Source of the DNA: an uncultured Planktomarina sp.
GTDB lineage: Bacteria; Pseudomonadota; Alphaproteobacteria; Rhodobacterales; Rhodobacteraceae
Direction of reading: 5' to 3'
Assembly: GCA_905182425.1 (NCBI GenBank)
Contig: CAJJBP010000018.1
Location: 1-64,000, forward strand
DNA length: 64,000 nt
The notes under the pieces were generated by a model that searched no databases, was not told where the DNA came from, and was given only the letters and a program-made list of their open reading frames with translations. Positions 1-9,003 of this stretch are shown one piece after another (position 1 is the stretch's first letter; every line of letters begins with the position of its first letter). The translations under genes were made by a program, and so were the position numbers.

Positions 1-312
1 GATGATGCAAATAATCTAAACAATATGTTGGAAACGTCGTTGTTAAATGAAGAAAATGGGATTGGTGGATATTCTGCTTCATTTGGTAAAATTATTTCTG
101 GGACAGGAGCCGAAATTCAGGCAAACCAGCAGACCCTTGAAACAACTGAAGCGGCGTATCAAATGGCATTAGACAACAAAAGTGAGTTCTCTGGTGTAGA
201 TTTAGATACGGAGGCTGCACGGCTGATGGAGCAGCAACAGGCATATCAAGCTCTAGCACGCGTCCTAACAACAGCTAGAGAGTTGTTAGACACTTTATTG
301 AGATCGATGTAA
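1..312 (+). CDS. flgK: Flagellar hook-associated protein FlgK, C-terminal part (cut by window start)
   Basis: The reading frame is open from base 1, so the gene begins upstream and only about 103 C-terminal residues are present. FlgK (HAP1) forms the first hook-filament junction layer. The visible part is the coiled D0 helix typical of rod/hook/HAP proteins: GVDLDTEAARLMEQQQAYQA followed by an ARVLTTARELLDTLL helix, the usual end of FlgK. flgL follows after 15 nt in the same direction, the standard flgK-flgL pair, so they are probably cotranscribed. The identification is from the C-terminal motif plus the neighbour; the N-terminus is not visible. Confidence 0.9.
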   Translation, partial: DDANNLNNMLETSLLNEENGIGGYSASFGKIISGTGAEIQANQQTLETTEAAYQMALDNKSEFSGVDLDTEAARLMEQQQAYQALARVLTTARELLDTLLRSM

Positions 313-327
313 CGGGAGTTTGGCAAT

Positions 328-1596
328 ATGACGATTACTACCTCTGGGTTTTATCAAAAAAACATAGATCTTTTTAATCGGATTAATAAGGACGTGAGCG
401 ATATTCAAGTGCAAGTAAGCACTGGAAAAAAGTCATTATCATTAAAACATGATGTACAAGAAGTGTCTCTTTTAAATGCAACAGAAGAACACAAGTCAGA
501 GGTTTCTCAATTTAATAATAATGCTGGTCGTATTATTTCAGATCTTGAGAGAGTAGACATCAGTTTTGAGCAACTAGTGAACGCTTCAGTGCGTTTGAAG
601 GAATTGCACGTCGAAACTTCAAATGGTTTTCTTAGTGCAGCAGAAAGAAGAAACTTTAAATTAGAAATTGCAGGCTTGAAGACAGAAATATTCCAGGTTG
701 CAAATGGTAGAGATGCGCTGGGAAACGGATATTTTTCTGGGGCTTCCGGTGAAGCAGAGCCGTTCAAAATGAATAACTTTGGAATGATTAGCTATTCTGG
801 CGTAGCGGGCGAAAAGTCATTGCAGGTTTCACGTGACACCCAGTTGCGGCAAAATTTTTCTGGTGACGAAGTTTTCTTATCTGCCGGTTCTGCCAATGGG
901 AAGTTTTCGATTTTTGATGCCATTGATTCATTCTCTAGAAGCCTGGATTTTGCGATAGCGCCCGATACTTCGTCCAACTTACTTTCGACTGGTAATAACG
1001 CAGATTTGGTTTTCAACCCCGCAGGACAAGCCACAAATTATAAGTTTGATCTTGTCGCTAATGGAACCACTTATAAGGTCGATGCTAATGTTTATGGTAA
1101 TGACTTTAATGGAATCGTTGCTGGTATCAATAGTCATACGGGTTCGACTGGGGTAACGGCTGTCGTCTCATCTCAAAACAAAATTACATTATCTGGGGTT
1201 GGAGTTGATCTCAGAATCAAAAACTTCTCTACTGACTTGCCGAGTACAAGTGATCAATACATTGCGGTACAAAAAGTAGTGTCTTCAAACGTCACTGATG
1301 AAACAATTTTGCCCCTTTCGTTAGGCAGTGCTGAAGTAGAAAAAAAATTACATGAAGTTTTTGAACATTTCGTAAAGATGCGGGTTGATCTGGGCTCAAG
1401 TGTTAATACTGCACAAAACATTGAGCAGAGTACTCGAGACACTTTAGTAGATTTAAATGAGAATATCTCGCAAATTGAAGATGCGGAAATGTCCGAGTTG
1501 CTTACTAAACTCCAGGGTCTGTTGACAAATAAAGAGGCAGCTCAGGCTACGTTTTCTCGATTGAGTAGTAAAACGCTTTTTGATTATCTAGGTTAA
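328..1596 (+). CDS. flgL: Flagellar hook-associated protein FlgL (flagellin-like)
   Basis: This 422-residue protein is FlgL (HAP3), the second hook-filament junction layer, exported by the flagellar type III system. The N-terminal flagellin-like domain (about residues 1-150) has the pattern of heptads around STGKKSLSLKHD and NNAGRIISDLERVDISF; the C-terminus (about 340-422) is again helical, with AQNIEQSTRDTLVDLNENIS. The variable middle is Ser/Thr/Asn rich. A GGGAG-like site lies before the ATG. The length is somewhat above that of enterobacterial FlgL (about 317), which is common in alphaproteobacteria. No cysteine and no signal peptide are seen, as expected for this export route. Confidence 0.88.
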   Translation: MTITTSGFYQKNIDLFNRINKDVSDIQVQVSTGKKSLSLKHDVQEVSLLNATEEHKSEVSQFNNNAGRIISDLERVDISFEQLVNASVRLKELHVETSNGFLSAAERRNFKLEIAGLKTEIFQVANGRDALGNGYFSGASGEAEPFKMNNFGMISYSGVAGEKSLQVSRDTQLRQNFSGDEVFLSAGSANGKFSIFDAIDSFSRSLDFAIAPDTSSNLLSTGNNADLVFNPAGQATNYKFDLVANGTTYKVDANVYGNDFNGIVAGINSHTGSTGVTAVVSSQNKITLSGVGVDLRIKNFSTDLPSTSDQYIAVQKVVSSNVTDETILPLSLGSAEVEKKLHEVFEHFVKMRVDLGSSVNTAQNIEQSTRDTLVDLNENISQIEDAEMSELLTKLQGLLTNKEAAQATFSRLSSKTLFDYLG

Positions 1597-1647
1597 TTCC
1601 CTGATTTTTAAAAAGTAATCTATCGACCAGTATATGTACAACTTAGT

Positions 1648-1663
1648 TGGCACAAAAATTGCT
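1648..1663 (+). promoter_or_regulatory. Sigma-54 (-24/-12) type promoter before a flagellar gene
   Basis: The string TGGCACAAAAATTGCT fits the sigma-54 consensus TGGCACG-N4-TTGCW, with the GG and GC dinucleotides at the required spacing of ten bases. It sits about 33 bases before the ATG of the following rod/hook gene, leaving room for a short leader with a GGGAG ribosome site. Several flagellar systems use sigma-54. The assignment is by sequence match only. Confidence 0.62.
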
Positions 1664-1695
1664 CATTATCTGTATAAGGTAAGGGAGTTTACGCT

Positions 1696-2508
1696 ATGTT
1701 TTCGGTGATTAAATCGGGTATGGATACTGCCCTTCAAGAGCTATCGATGATTTCAAACAATATCGCTAATGCAAATTCTGCAGGCTTTAAGAAGAGCGCT
1801 GTGGCATTTTCAGAGTTTTATAACGGCAGCACAGCTGAGAGTGTAAAGAGTTCACTTGTAGGCTTAGGCGCAAACTCAGGCGAGGCCAGGCGCAGTGATA
1901 CTCAGGGCGCTTTAATGGAAATGGGCGGAGCACTAGACACTGCGGTTGTGGGTAATGGCTTTTTTATGACGCAACATGCTGACCAAATTGGATATTCTGT
2001 GACGCGAAATGGCGCATTTTCATTGGATGCCGATGGGTTTTTGAAAACTCAGGACGGTGACTTTGTCCTAGGAATGAGTGCCGTTGATGGCGAATTTTTA
2101 GCGGTTGGTTCTGATCCAACAGTTTTACAGAGAATTCAAATCCCAATAAATACACAAGATAAACCTTTGTCGAAAATTAGTATTGAAAATAATGGCAATA
2201 TCTTTGCTGCATTTGGGCAAGCAGATAGAGTTCCTGTCTCAACTATCCCCTTATCAATATTTTCAAATCCAAATGGTTTAAGACAGCTTGGCAGTGGAAA
2301 ATATGCGCCAACTGACGTTGCTGGTAAATTATTTATTGGTAGTCCTAGCTCACCAGGATTTGGAAATTTAGAAACTGGTTACATTGAGGGCTCAAATGTC
2401 GATATCACAACCGAAATGACCAACATGATCCGGGCCCAACAGCAATTTAATGGTGCGGCTCGTATCATGCAGACTAATTCTGACATGATAGAAAAAATGA
2501 CCCGATGA
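1696..2508 (+). CDS. Flagellar rod/hook protein of the FlgE/FlgF/FlgG family
   Basis: This 270-residue protein belongs to the flagellar rod/hook family exported to build the axial structure. The N-terminus has the diagnostic rod motif LSMISNNIANANSAGFKK; the C-terminus has the matching helix NVDITTEMTNMIRAQQQFNG, then a final helix ending in DMIEKMTR. The central region (about 75-220) holds the beta-rich FlgE/F/G core, including TRNGAFSLDADGFLKTQDGD. The length is closest to FlgF/FlgG (about 250-260) and shorter than most hook proteins, so FlgF- or FlgG-like is more likely than FlgE, but I cannot decide between them. It has its own sigma-54-like promoter and is separated from flgL by 99 nt. 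Confidence 0.85.
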   Translation: MFSVIKSGMDTALQELSMISNNIANANSAGFKKSAVAFSEFYNGSTAESVKSSLVGLGANSGEARRSDTQGALMEMGGALDTAVVGNGFFMTQHADQIGYSVTRNGAFSLDADGFLKTQDGDFVLGMSAVDGEFLAVGSDPTVLQRIQIPINTQDKPLSKISIENNGNIFAAFGQADRVPVSTIPLSIFSNPNGLRQLGSGKYAPTDVAGKLFIGSPSSPGFGNLETGYIEGSNVDITTEMTNMIRAQQQFNGAARIMQTNSDMIEKMTR

Positions 2509-2599
2509 TTGTTGAAACAAAAAGATAACATTTGTAGCATGTTTAATCACGGACTAGGTATTTGGATAAAGGTTTTTATGGTTTTGGAGGTTAAACGCT

Positions 2600-3103
2600 T
2601 TGGCTAAATGTCGTGATTGTTCTATTCCAATGGGCTATGCTGAAAGTCAGGCGGCCCAAAGTTATAATGGCTTGTGTATTACCTGCCACGTAAAAGAACG
2701 TGTCCAAACTAAAGTTATCACATCTAAAGAGCCCGTGTTCTCCTTAGGACAAAGGTCTACTGAAACTGTGTTTAATAAGTTTCAGGATATGTTGATCACA
2801 ACTGAAAGCAGCACTAACTTAAAAATCAAGAAACGTTGTGGAATTGTTTCAACTGATTTTCATTATCAGTTCAAAACGACGTCAATTTTTAAAAGAATAT
2901 CGAATTTTTTACGCTCAAAGCCGGAAAAAAAAGCAGATTTCCTTCAAGAGTGTATTGAGTTGGCAATGCTCGAACTGAAGTCAAAAGCAATAAGGGTGGA
3001 CGCAAATTGCGTTATAGCGCTTAACATTGATTACATCGTTTTAGGCGACATAAAAAAGGGTGGATTAATAGTTTCTTTGGTTGGCACTGGTGTGAAGGTT
3101 TAG
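2600..3103 (+). CDS. YbjQ/UPF0145-type protein with an N-terminal zinc-ribbon-like segment
   Basis: The 167-residue product has two parts. Residues 1-35 contain CRDC and CITC pairs spaced like a small zinc ribbon. Residues about 65-167 match the YbjQ (UPF0145, putative heavy-metal-binding) fold: an ITTESSTNLKIKKRCGIVS strand region, a helix region, and the end INVDYIVLG-like segment followed by GLIVSLVGTGVKV. The start is a TTG: a strong GGAGG lies nine bases upstream and no better ATG precedes the cysteines. YbjQ proteins are pentamers of unknown function. It follows the flagellar genes by about 90 nt, but nothing ties it to motility. The zinc binding is inferred from cysteine spacing only. 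Confidence 0.7.
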   Translation: MAKCRDCSIPMGYAESQAAQSYNGLCITCHVKERVQTKVITSKEPVFSLGQRSTETVFNKFQDMLITTESSTNLKIKKRCGIVSTDFHYQFKTTSIFKRISNFLRSKPEKKADFLQECIELAMLELKSKAIRVDANCVIALNIDYIVLGDIKKGGLIVSLVGTGVKV

Positions 3104-3272
3104 CCCTAAATTTTAATTATTAAAGCTGTCGCGTCTTACTATTTTGTATAATTTTTTTTAATTAAGTTCCTTTTTAAATGTGAAGTGTGTCGAGCAGAGT
3201 TTGGTTTTTGAGGCCTGAGTTATAGGTACGGCTAGGTCCGAGAAGGCAAAGATTAAAGTGTGGAGTTATAAC

Positions 3273-6200
3273 ATGAATATGATCTCAACTGCGTTTCCCA
3301 GTGAAGTAAACGCTTTTAAAAAGGAGGGCGAACTTGTCTCTATGCTTGTTCGCTCTTGGGAAGAGAAAAATTCTAAAACGGCGTGTCGTATGGGTGGTTT
3401 GTCTTTAATGGCGATTTCGCTTGCCGCGTGTACCCCCTCTGATCCCACAGTATTCTCGCAAGCGGATGTTACCGCGGCGGCAGCACAAGCCACAAAAGTC
3501 GCTCAAGACGTGGCAGCTGTAGCTGCATGCCAACGCTGAGCTGTAGCTGCCAACGCTGCAGCTGTAGCTGCCAACGCTGCTGCGGAAGCTGTGATTGCTG
3601 CGGCCACAGCCCAAGCTGCTGCAGTTGCTATAGCCAAAACTGAAGGTGTTGCTGAAGGTGTCGCCTCTGTAGATATCACTTCTGATAACGCAGCTATTGC
3701 CGCGACGGCCAAAGCGGAGGGTATTTCTGAGGGTGTTGCTTCTGTAGATATCACATCTGATAATGCAGCGATTGTCGCAGCGGCTGTGGCCTTAAAAGAC
3801 GCGCAAATAGTACTAAAAGACGCAGAGATAGCCACTAAAGTGGCAGAACTTGCTACTCTTCAAGCGACTTACGACAATTTGGTGGCCCCAAAAACTTTGT
3901 CGACGCAGTTAACGTCCGCGGAAACATTAACTGGTGGACATGGTGACGATACTTTTACGGGTGCGGGTATTACTTTTACCAACGCTGATAAACTTCGCGA
4001 TCCCTATATTACGGATAATGACTCTGCAAACCTCACGGTAACGGGCAATATTACACCGGACGTGGCAAGCATTGAGAATATAAACTTAACGATAAACAGC
4101 ACTGGTCCAAAAATAGTGAATGCGTCTTCAATTTTACGCGCAAATACGTTAACACTGACGCGTGGAGACGTCGAAATTGCGTTTGGCGTAATTCCAGGAA
4201 ATTTAACCCACGATATTGACTTACTAGACGCAAGCCATGTCCCAAATGTTATTATTGCGGGCTCAGCTACTACCGTAGCTTTGGACCAAACCGTTACAGC
4301 GGGCGTGGTATTAGATGCCGATGTCGCAACGGGCAGTGTAAATGTTATTGGTGCCGCAACTATTAAAGCAGCGGGCGCAGGAACTGGCGATACTGTAACC
4401 GTAACTGCAGCTGACGAAGACGCAGGTACCTTCGCAGCCGCTGAAAATGCCAAAGCCGTTACGGTGACTACAGGTGCGGAAACCGTGGCTATCTCGACCC
4501 AAGGCGCAGGTCTGACTGCCGATGATTTCACTGGTGCAATCTCTGTGACAGGAGTTTCTACAAAAAACGTCACAATTGCGGCTGCATCAGGCGGTGCTAC
4601 TGTAAATATTCTTGGTGAAGCAGGAGTAGTTGGTGTTGATGGCGTGGTAATAGCTGGAATTGATGAAACTGTTTCGTCTGTCACCACGTCGTTTGTGGGA
4701 ACCTCTTCCTCAAAAGGTGTTATTTCAGTAGATGGTGCCAGTACCTCAGATATTGCCACTTTATCAGCCGTGGGTATAAACACAGTAGCCACTGCAGCTA
4801 GCAACCAAATTGAAACATTAAACCTTTCGGGAAACGGTGCGGCGGTTACTTATGAAATTACTGGTGCTGCAACAACATACAATATTACTGGTGATAAAGA
4901 TGTTACTATATCTGGTTCTGAAGTAGCGTTTGATGGTAAGACTGTCACCGATAGCTCGACAGGAACTTCTACAATCAAGATTACAACTCTTGATGATGCC
5001 GATTTGTCAAAAGCTGTTGTGGACAACATTATAGTTGCATCCGATGCCATGGGCAAGACGCTGACACTTGCTGATAACTCAACAGTCACTTTGGCATCCG
5101 ATTTAAACGCAGCTTTTCATCTTGCAGGTAAAGTTGCTGATTATTCACTAAACTTAGTAACTGCAGACGACACAAATGATTCTGGTGCAGTGATTAATAT
5201 TGTTACCGGAGTTCTGACAGTTTCATTCATAGATGCTCTTAACATTAATGCCAAGATTGGCAAATTAACGGCGACAACGACAACTGCTGGCAACACAACC
5301 GCAATCCAAATTTTTGGAAAAAAGACGTTAGCCTTGGAGACTTGACAGCGCAGGTTGTAGCGTCGACATCAACCGGCAATATTAGTTTTGATGCAGCTTC
5401 GGCAGCTTTGACCACTGTGGTCACTGGCGCTGGGGATGATACGATTGTAATGGATCATGCTGCGGTTGTCTCTGTTACAACTGGTACTGGAGATGACGTA
5501 GTTACGGCCGCTTCAAGCGCTTCAAGTACCTACTCTACTGGAGCTGGTTTGGACACCTTTAACTTGAATACTGCAAACGCGATAGTTGTAGATACAGGCG
5601 CTGGTGTTGATACTGTAACAATAGCTGATGACATTGACTCGAATGCCACCATCGTTGGTGGCGCTGGCGAAGACACTCTTATCTTTTTGGAAGATAGTTC
5701 GGGTACAGTTGCAGGCTCAGCAACCTTTGCCATAAGTGGTTTTGAAAAAATTGATATCACGGCCGGTGGTATTACGATGAATGCCGCTCAGTTTAGCAAC
5801 AACAGCGAATTTAAGTTGATAGGTGACAATGCAGCTACTGATATTCTTACCGTCATAAATACCGGCATGACAGGCGCTGTTATTGATGGAGAAAAAGTTA
5901 CGTTTGACGCACCTCAAGCTGCGACACTCCAACTATCAGGAAAAGCTGATTTGAAAGATACAATTACTGGATCTCTAAAAGATGATATCATAATTGGCAC
6001 AACTGGCGGTGACATCATTGATGGCGGTACTGGTATTGATACATTCCTCGCAGCAAGTCTGAAAGCCAATGACATTGAAGGAGGTACTTCAGACTCGAAT
6101 GGTATTGTTATTAACCTTGGCACAACGGCAGTAACGAAGGCGGCTGTATTATCTGCTATAGGTTCCCACACCGCTGATGCAGTGACTTCTGTCGGCAGTG

Positions 6201-6853
6201 GCACCATTGGCTATACTTTTGCGTTATCCGGTGCAACGAATTCTGCGGTAACTTCAAGCATTGTAAATGTTGAAAATCTCACGGGTACGAGTGGGGCTGA
6301 CTACATTGTGGGTAGCCTTGCGGTCAATATCATTGATGGTGGTGACGGAGCAGACTATATCTCGGGGGGCCTTGGTGCCGATACGATCACAGGTGGTTCT
6401 GGTAATGATACTATTGATTTAGGAGTTGCTGATGGCGCTAGCAGACACTGTTGTAATTGGAGCTACTGCCTCAATTAATGGTACAGACGCGGTAACTAGC
6501 AAAGTAGCTGGAACTGATAAAATAGATATATCGGCTTTCGAGACGGTTGGAGCAGTCGTCGATTGGAACTGGTATCTATACAGTTGCTGCTGGCCAGGCG
6601 GTCTTTTCTGGGTGGACAAGCAGCTGGTGCTGCTGACGCTCCAGGTGCTGCAATAATTGCGTTGAACGCTGCTGGCACTGTTACTGCTGCATCAGTTTCA
6701 ACTGGGAATTTTGTGCTTATCTCAGATGATAATAGCGCCGCGCTGTATAGCGTGTTAGACGATGGTGCTGCGGATGAGTACACTGGCAATACCTTCACTC
6801 TCCTATCAACATTCGATGATGCCATCATCGCTTCGACGGATCTAGTGATTTAA
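3273..6853 (+). CDS. Large RTX-like / beta-strand-repeat surface or secreted protein, interrupted by several frame breaks
   Basis: Pieces in two frames join into one protein of roughly 1,190 residues. The ATG at 3273 has GGAG eight bases upstream. The N-terminus is basic, then MAISLAACTPSDP, a lipobox-like hydrophobic stretch. Next comes an Ala-rich helical section with short repeats, then a long Thr/Ala/Gly/Val beta-repeat body. Calcium-binding RTX nonapeptides appear, e.g. GGHGDDTFTG, GAGDDTIVM, GGSGNDTIDLG. The end STFDDAIIASTDLVI resembles a type I secretion C-terminus. Breaks: a TGA at 3537 produced by a compensating +1/-1 pair, then single shifts near 5320, 6430 and 6570-6620. All pieces are collinear, so sequencing or assembly error is at least as likely as a true pseudogene. 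The role (surface layer, adhesion, calcium binding) is inferred. Confidence 0.7.
3516..3581 (+). repeat. Short tandem repeat coding AVAANAA
   Basis: Three consecutive copies of a 21-base unit beginning GCTGTAGCTGCCAACGCTG encode Ala/Asn-rich heptads in the N-terminal part of the RTX-like protein. The first copy is 24 bases long, has an extra T and lacks a C relative to the others, and this creates the in-frame TGA at 3537-3539. Confidence 0.85.
3646..3785 (+). repeat. 75-base direct repeat coding GVASVDITSDNAAI
   Basis: Two copies separated by exactly 75 bases (GTAGATATCAC at 3669 and again at 3744) encode the same 14-residue block. The DNA of the copies differs at several third positions while the protein is identical, so this is a retained protein repeat, not a recent slippage. 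Confidence 0.8.
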
Positions 6854-7175
6854 AAAATAATATAGATAACAATATTTAGCCTTAGCTAGCTAAACTCCAT
6901 GTAAGAAAAAAACTTTGAACCCTTAACATCGGTTCCATTTCCAGATTAGTTTAGTAGGTTGAATGGTTATGCGTTTAGCAAGGCCAAATCATTAAATTGA
7001 CCTACCTGTCCTCGTTGGTGCCTATTAATATTTGGTTCGAATTAGTTTTTAGTTAATCGCGTCAGAATTTTTTTTAAAAAAATTCTAATAGTGTATTGAC
7101 AAATGCGGAAATAAAGAAAATCTGGATAGCTGAAAAATTATCTAAATAATTCTGATTTTAGTCGTTAAAATAAAT
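6854..7175. other. AT-rich intergenic region with a 12-base palindrome
   Basis: There is no convincing gene here. A perfect palindrome TTAGCTAGCTAA lies at 6882-6893, about 30 bases after the RTX-like gene; it is too short and has no T-run, so I do not call it a terminator. The rest is A/T-rich without recognisable motifs. Confidence 0.5.
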
Positions 7176-7376
7176 ATGACTGATATGGACAGAAATACGA
7201 TAATAGCGGTCTGGAATGACTTGGTATTGCGCAAGCGCCTCGAAGATAATCCATACAGTTTGTCTCAAGAGGATCTTTCATCATTGAAACAAAATGATGA
7301 ACTCTGTGAGTTTATGAGCAGACCTTCAAAATTCATATCAACGCACGCAAAAATCGCGCAACAAATTTTTATATAA
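7176..7376 (+). CDS. Small hypothetical protein (66 aa)
   Basis: A short soluble, helical, charged protein without signal peptide, membrane segment or recognised domain. The first 30 residues, IIAVWNDLVLRKRLEDNP, loosely recall the leader of NHLP-type peptides (nitrile-hydratase-like: I-I-x-x-W-x-D-x-x-x-x-x-x-L-x-x-x-P), but no modification enzyme is adjacent, so this is only a resemblance. There is no good ribosome site before the ATG at 7176 and no coding neighbour in the same direction. It may not be a gene. Confidence 0.35.
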   Translation: MTDMDRNTIIAVWNDLVLRKRLEDNPYSLSQEDLSSLKQNDELCEFMSRPSKFISTHAKIAQQIFI

Positions 7377-7756
7377 TAGAGATGTAAAGCCAAGAAATAT
7401 CTTAGCCTGAGGCTTGAAAAGGTCATCCCAAATAAAAATTACTAATATAACAAACTAGCCTCTAACCGCAACTTCACGGTAACTCTCGTTAATCTCGATG
7501 CACATAGAGGTGGATGCCAACTTTGCCATTTGGCTCTTCCAAATTCATTGAATGTTATGGGTTGCCATCGTTCGGGTTATGTTGGGCGTACTCGCCTAAT
7601 AATCAAGAAATTTATTTGGTTTAGGAAATTATTGGCTCTTTTAAGCCTAGCTAAAGCCCTTATTAAGACAGGTTTAAGAAACTTAGTACGCTACCCTGCG
7701 TCTTGATCACGCAGAGTAGTGCAGGATTTATCTTATGGTGGTGGATTGATACGGTT
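7377..7756. other. Intergenic region with a small hairpin
   Basis: No gene was recognised. CTGCGT at 7696-7701 pairs with ACGCAG at 7709-7714 around a 7-base loop, about 45 bases beyond the stop of the minus-strand membrane gene at 7757. It could end that transcript, but there is no clear T-run after it on that strand. Confidence 0.4.
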
Positions 7757-8125
7757 TTAGGCCAGCCACATCACGTACAGCTCAGCAAGAGCGGTGCCGC
7801 CGAACCAGAGTACTAAGAGACCTTTAAAGGCTCCCCATTGGGTTTCATTAAACCGCTTCCAAGATTCTGTCTTCTTTTCTTCGTCATCGGCATCTAACGC
7901 TGCAGCGGCAATGTCGTCCATGGCATCTAAGGAACCCATAATTCCCATAATTGTCATAAAAACTAGGAAGACGCTTAGGGGAATATATGCGCTAGAGTAT
8001 TGAGCACCGATTAACGAAAGTACAACGAGGTGTGAGACAACAACCATTGACATTATCCATAAAAGATCTCGCCCTCTAGCAGTCCACCCGGCTATTCTGT
8101 TTGCTCTGTCCTGTGGCGTATTCAT
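7757..8125 (-). CDS. Small integral membrane protein, unknown function (122 aa)
   Basis: Three hydrophobic segments are visible at about residues 21-42, 45-65 and 100-120, separated by an acidic loop (DAMDDIAAAALDADDEEKK). No family was recognised. It lies 60 nt downstream of the cupin gene on the same strand, and a GGAGTGAG-like ribosome site (reverse complement of the bases just above 8125) precedes the ATG. It is probably cotranscribed with the cupin, suggesting a shared but unknown job. The C-terminus ends in a membrane segment, LAELYVMWLA. Confidence 0.7.
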   Translation of the reverse strand: MNTPQDRANRIAGWTARGRDLLWIMSMVVVSHLVVLSLIGAQYSSAYIPLSVFLVFMTIMGIMGSLDAMDDIAAAALDADDEEKKTESWKRFNETQWGAFKGLLVLWFGGTALAELYVMWLA

Positions 8126-8185
8126 ACCTCACTCCTTTTTTCTTTTATTAAAATTAAGCGTTCGTTACTCAGTAGCGAAGTTGAC

Positions 8186-8536
8186 TTAATCACCCCACGC
8201 TCCATGAAATTCATAAGCAACTGCCGCGGAGTTACCCTCAACCCAAGCGTCATGACCTGGATCAATCGCGTAGGCATCTCCCGCTGAGTAAGTGATCTCA
8301 GTACCGTCATCGTGGCGGCAAGTAATCGATCCCTGAACAATTACACCAAGATGCTTAGCCTTGCAGCTATCAGTTCCGACAACTGGTTTGATATCATCAG
8401 ACCATTTCCATCCAGGCTGAACAGTTAGTTTCATGACCCTTTGCCCACCAACTTTCACAGTTTCAACTCGGGCATTATTTGGAGTGCTTACTTCGTCTGC
8501 ATCTTTTTCAAAATTCTTTACTTCTATAGAGGCCAT
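8186..8536 (-). CDS. Cupin-domain protein
   Basis: This 116-residue single-domain cupin has the two conserved motifs: a degenerate motif 1 around KHLGVIVQGSITCRHDDG and motif 2 around YSAGDAYAIDPGHDAWVEG. The metal ligands are partly recognisable (His of KHLG, His of PGHDAW). I chose the ATG at 8536 because AAGGA lies about seven bases upstream; the frame is open further upstream to 8593 but without a ribosome site. Such stand-alone cupins bind a small ligand or act as minor dioxygenases/isomerases; no substrate can be named. The small membrane gene at 7757 follows on the same strand. Confidence 0.75.
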   Translation of the reverse strand: MASIEVKNFEKDADEVSTPNNARVETVKVGGQRVMKLTVQPGWKWSDDIKPVVGTDSCKAKHLGVIVQGSITCRHDDGTEITYSAGDAYAIDPGHDAWVEGNSAAVAYEFHGAWGD

Positions 8537-9003
8537 TTGATATTCCTTTCGCTTTGACACCTTATTAAAATCGTAAGTTATAATTTTACGCAACTAATAA
8601 TATTTTTGTTTGGTAGTGCGCCGATCTAGCACCCTATTCTGACGTGCCAGATGCAATGAAATTTACCACTGTCATAAATGCGGATAACATTAAGAGGCGT
8701 TACGCTCGTTAAAATATTAACAATTTTTCTGTTTTTAAAAATGCAACTTAGCATGACGGCTGTTTTAGTATTATAACTATAAAGGAGACTATAAAAGTTT
8801 TTTTAAAATTTTGCCTAAAATTATAATAAAGTATTAATAATCAGTATGATAATAAATTTTTTTTAATAAAGATGTATTTGCAATGTTCTGAATATTAAAT
8901 TAAATCAAGTTTGTGTTGGTATATACCAGCTTAAGGGAGAGGAGAGGAAACTCATCGGTAGCAACACTTATCACGGTTTGTTGTGGGCCGAATATCAATC
9001 TGA
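8537..9003. other. AT-rich intergenic region, nothing recognised
   Basis: This region lies upstream of the cupin gene and downstream of the Rieske oxygenase. It is strongly A/T-rich with several T- and A-runs (about 8780-8900). I found no open frame with a ribosome site, no clear hairpin and no tRNA. The promoter of the cupin gene is presumably near 8560-8640. Confidence 0.5.

Noticed and set aside
4004-4804. A 266-codon minus-strand open frame opposite the RTX-like gene
   Set aside because: Its Val/Ala/Thr/Pro-rich sequence is the mirror of the repetitive Ala/Gly/Thr codons of the plus-strand gene, which has clear RTX motifs.
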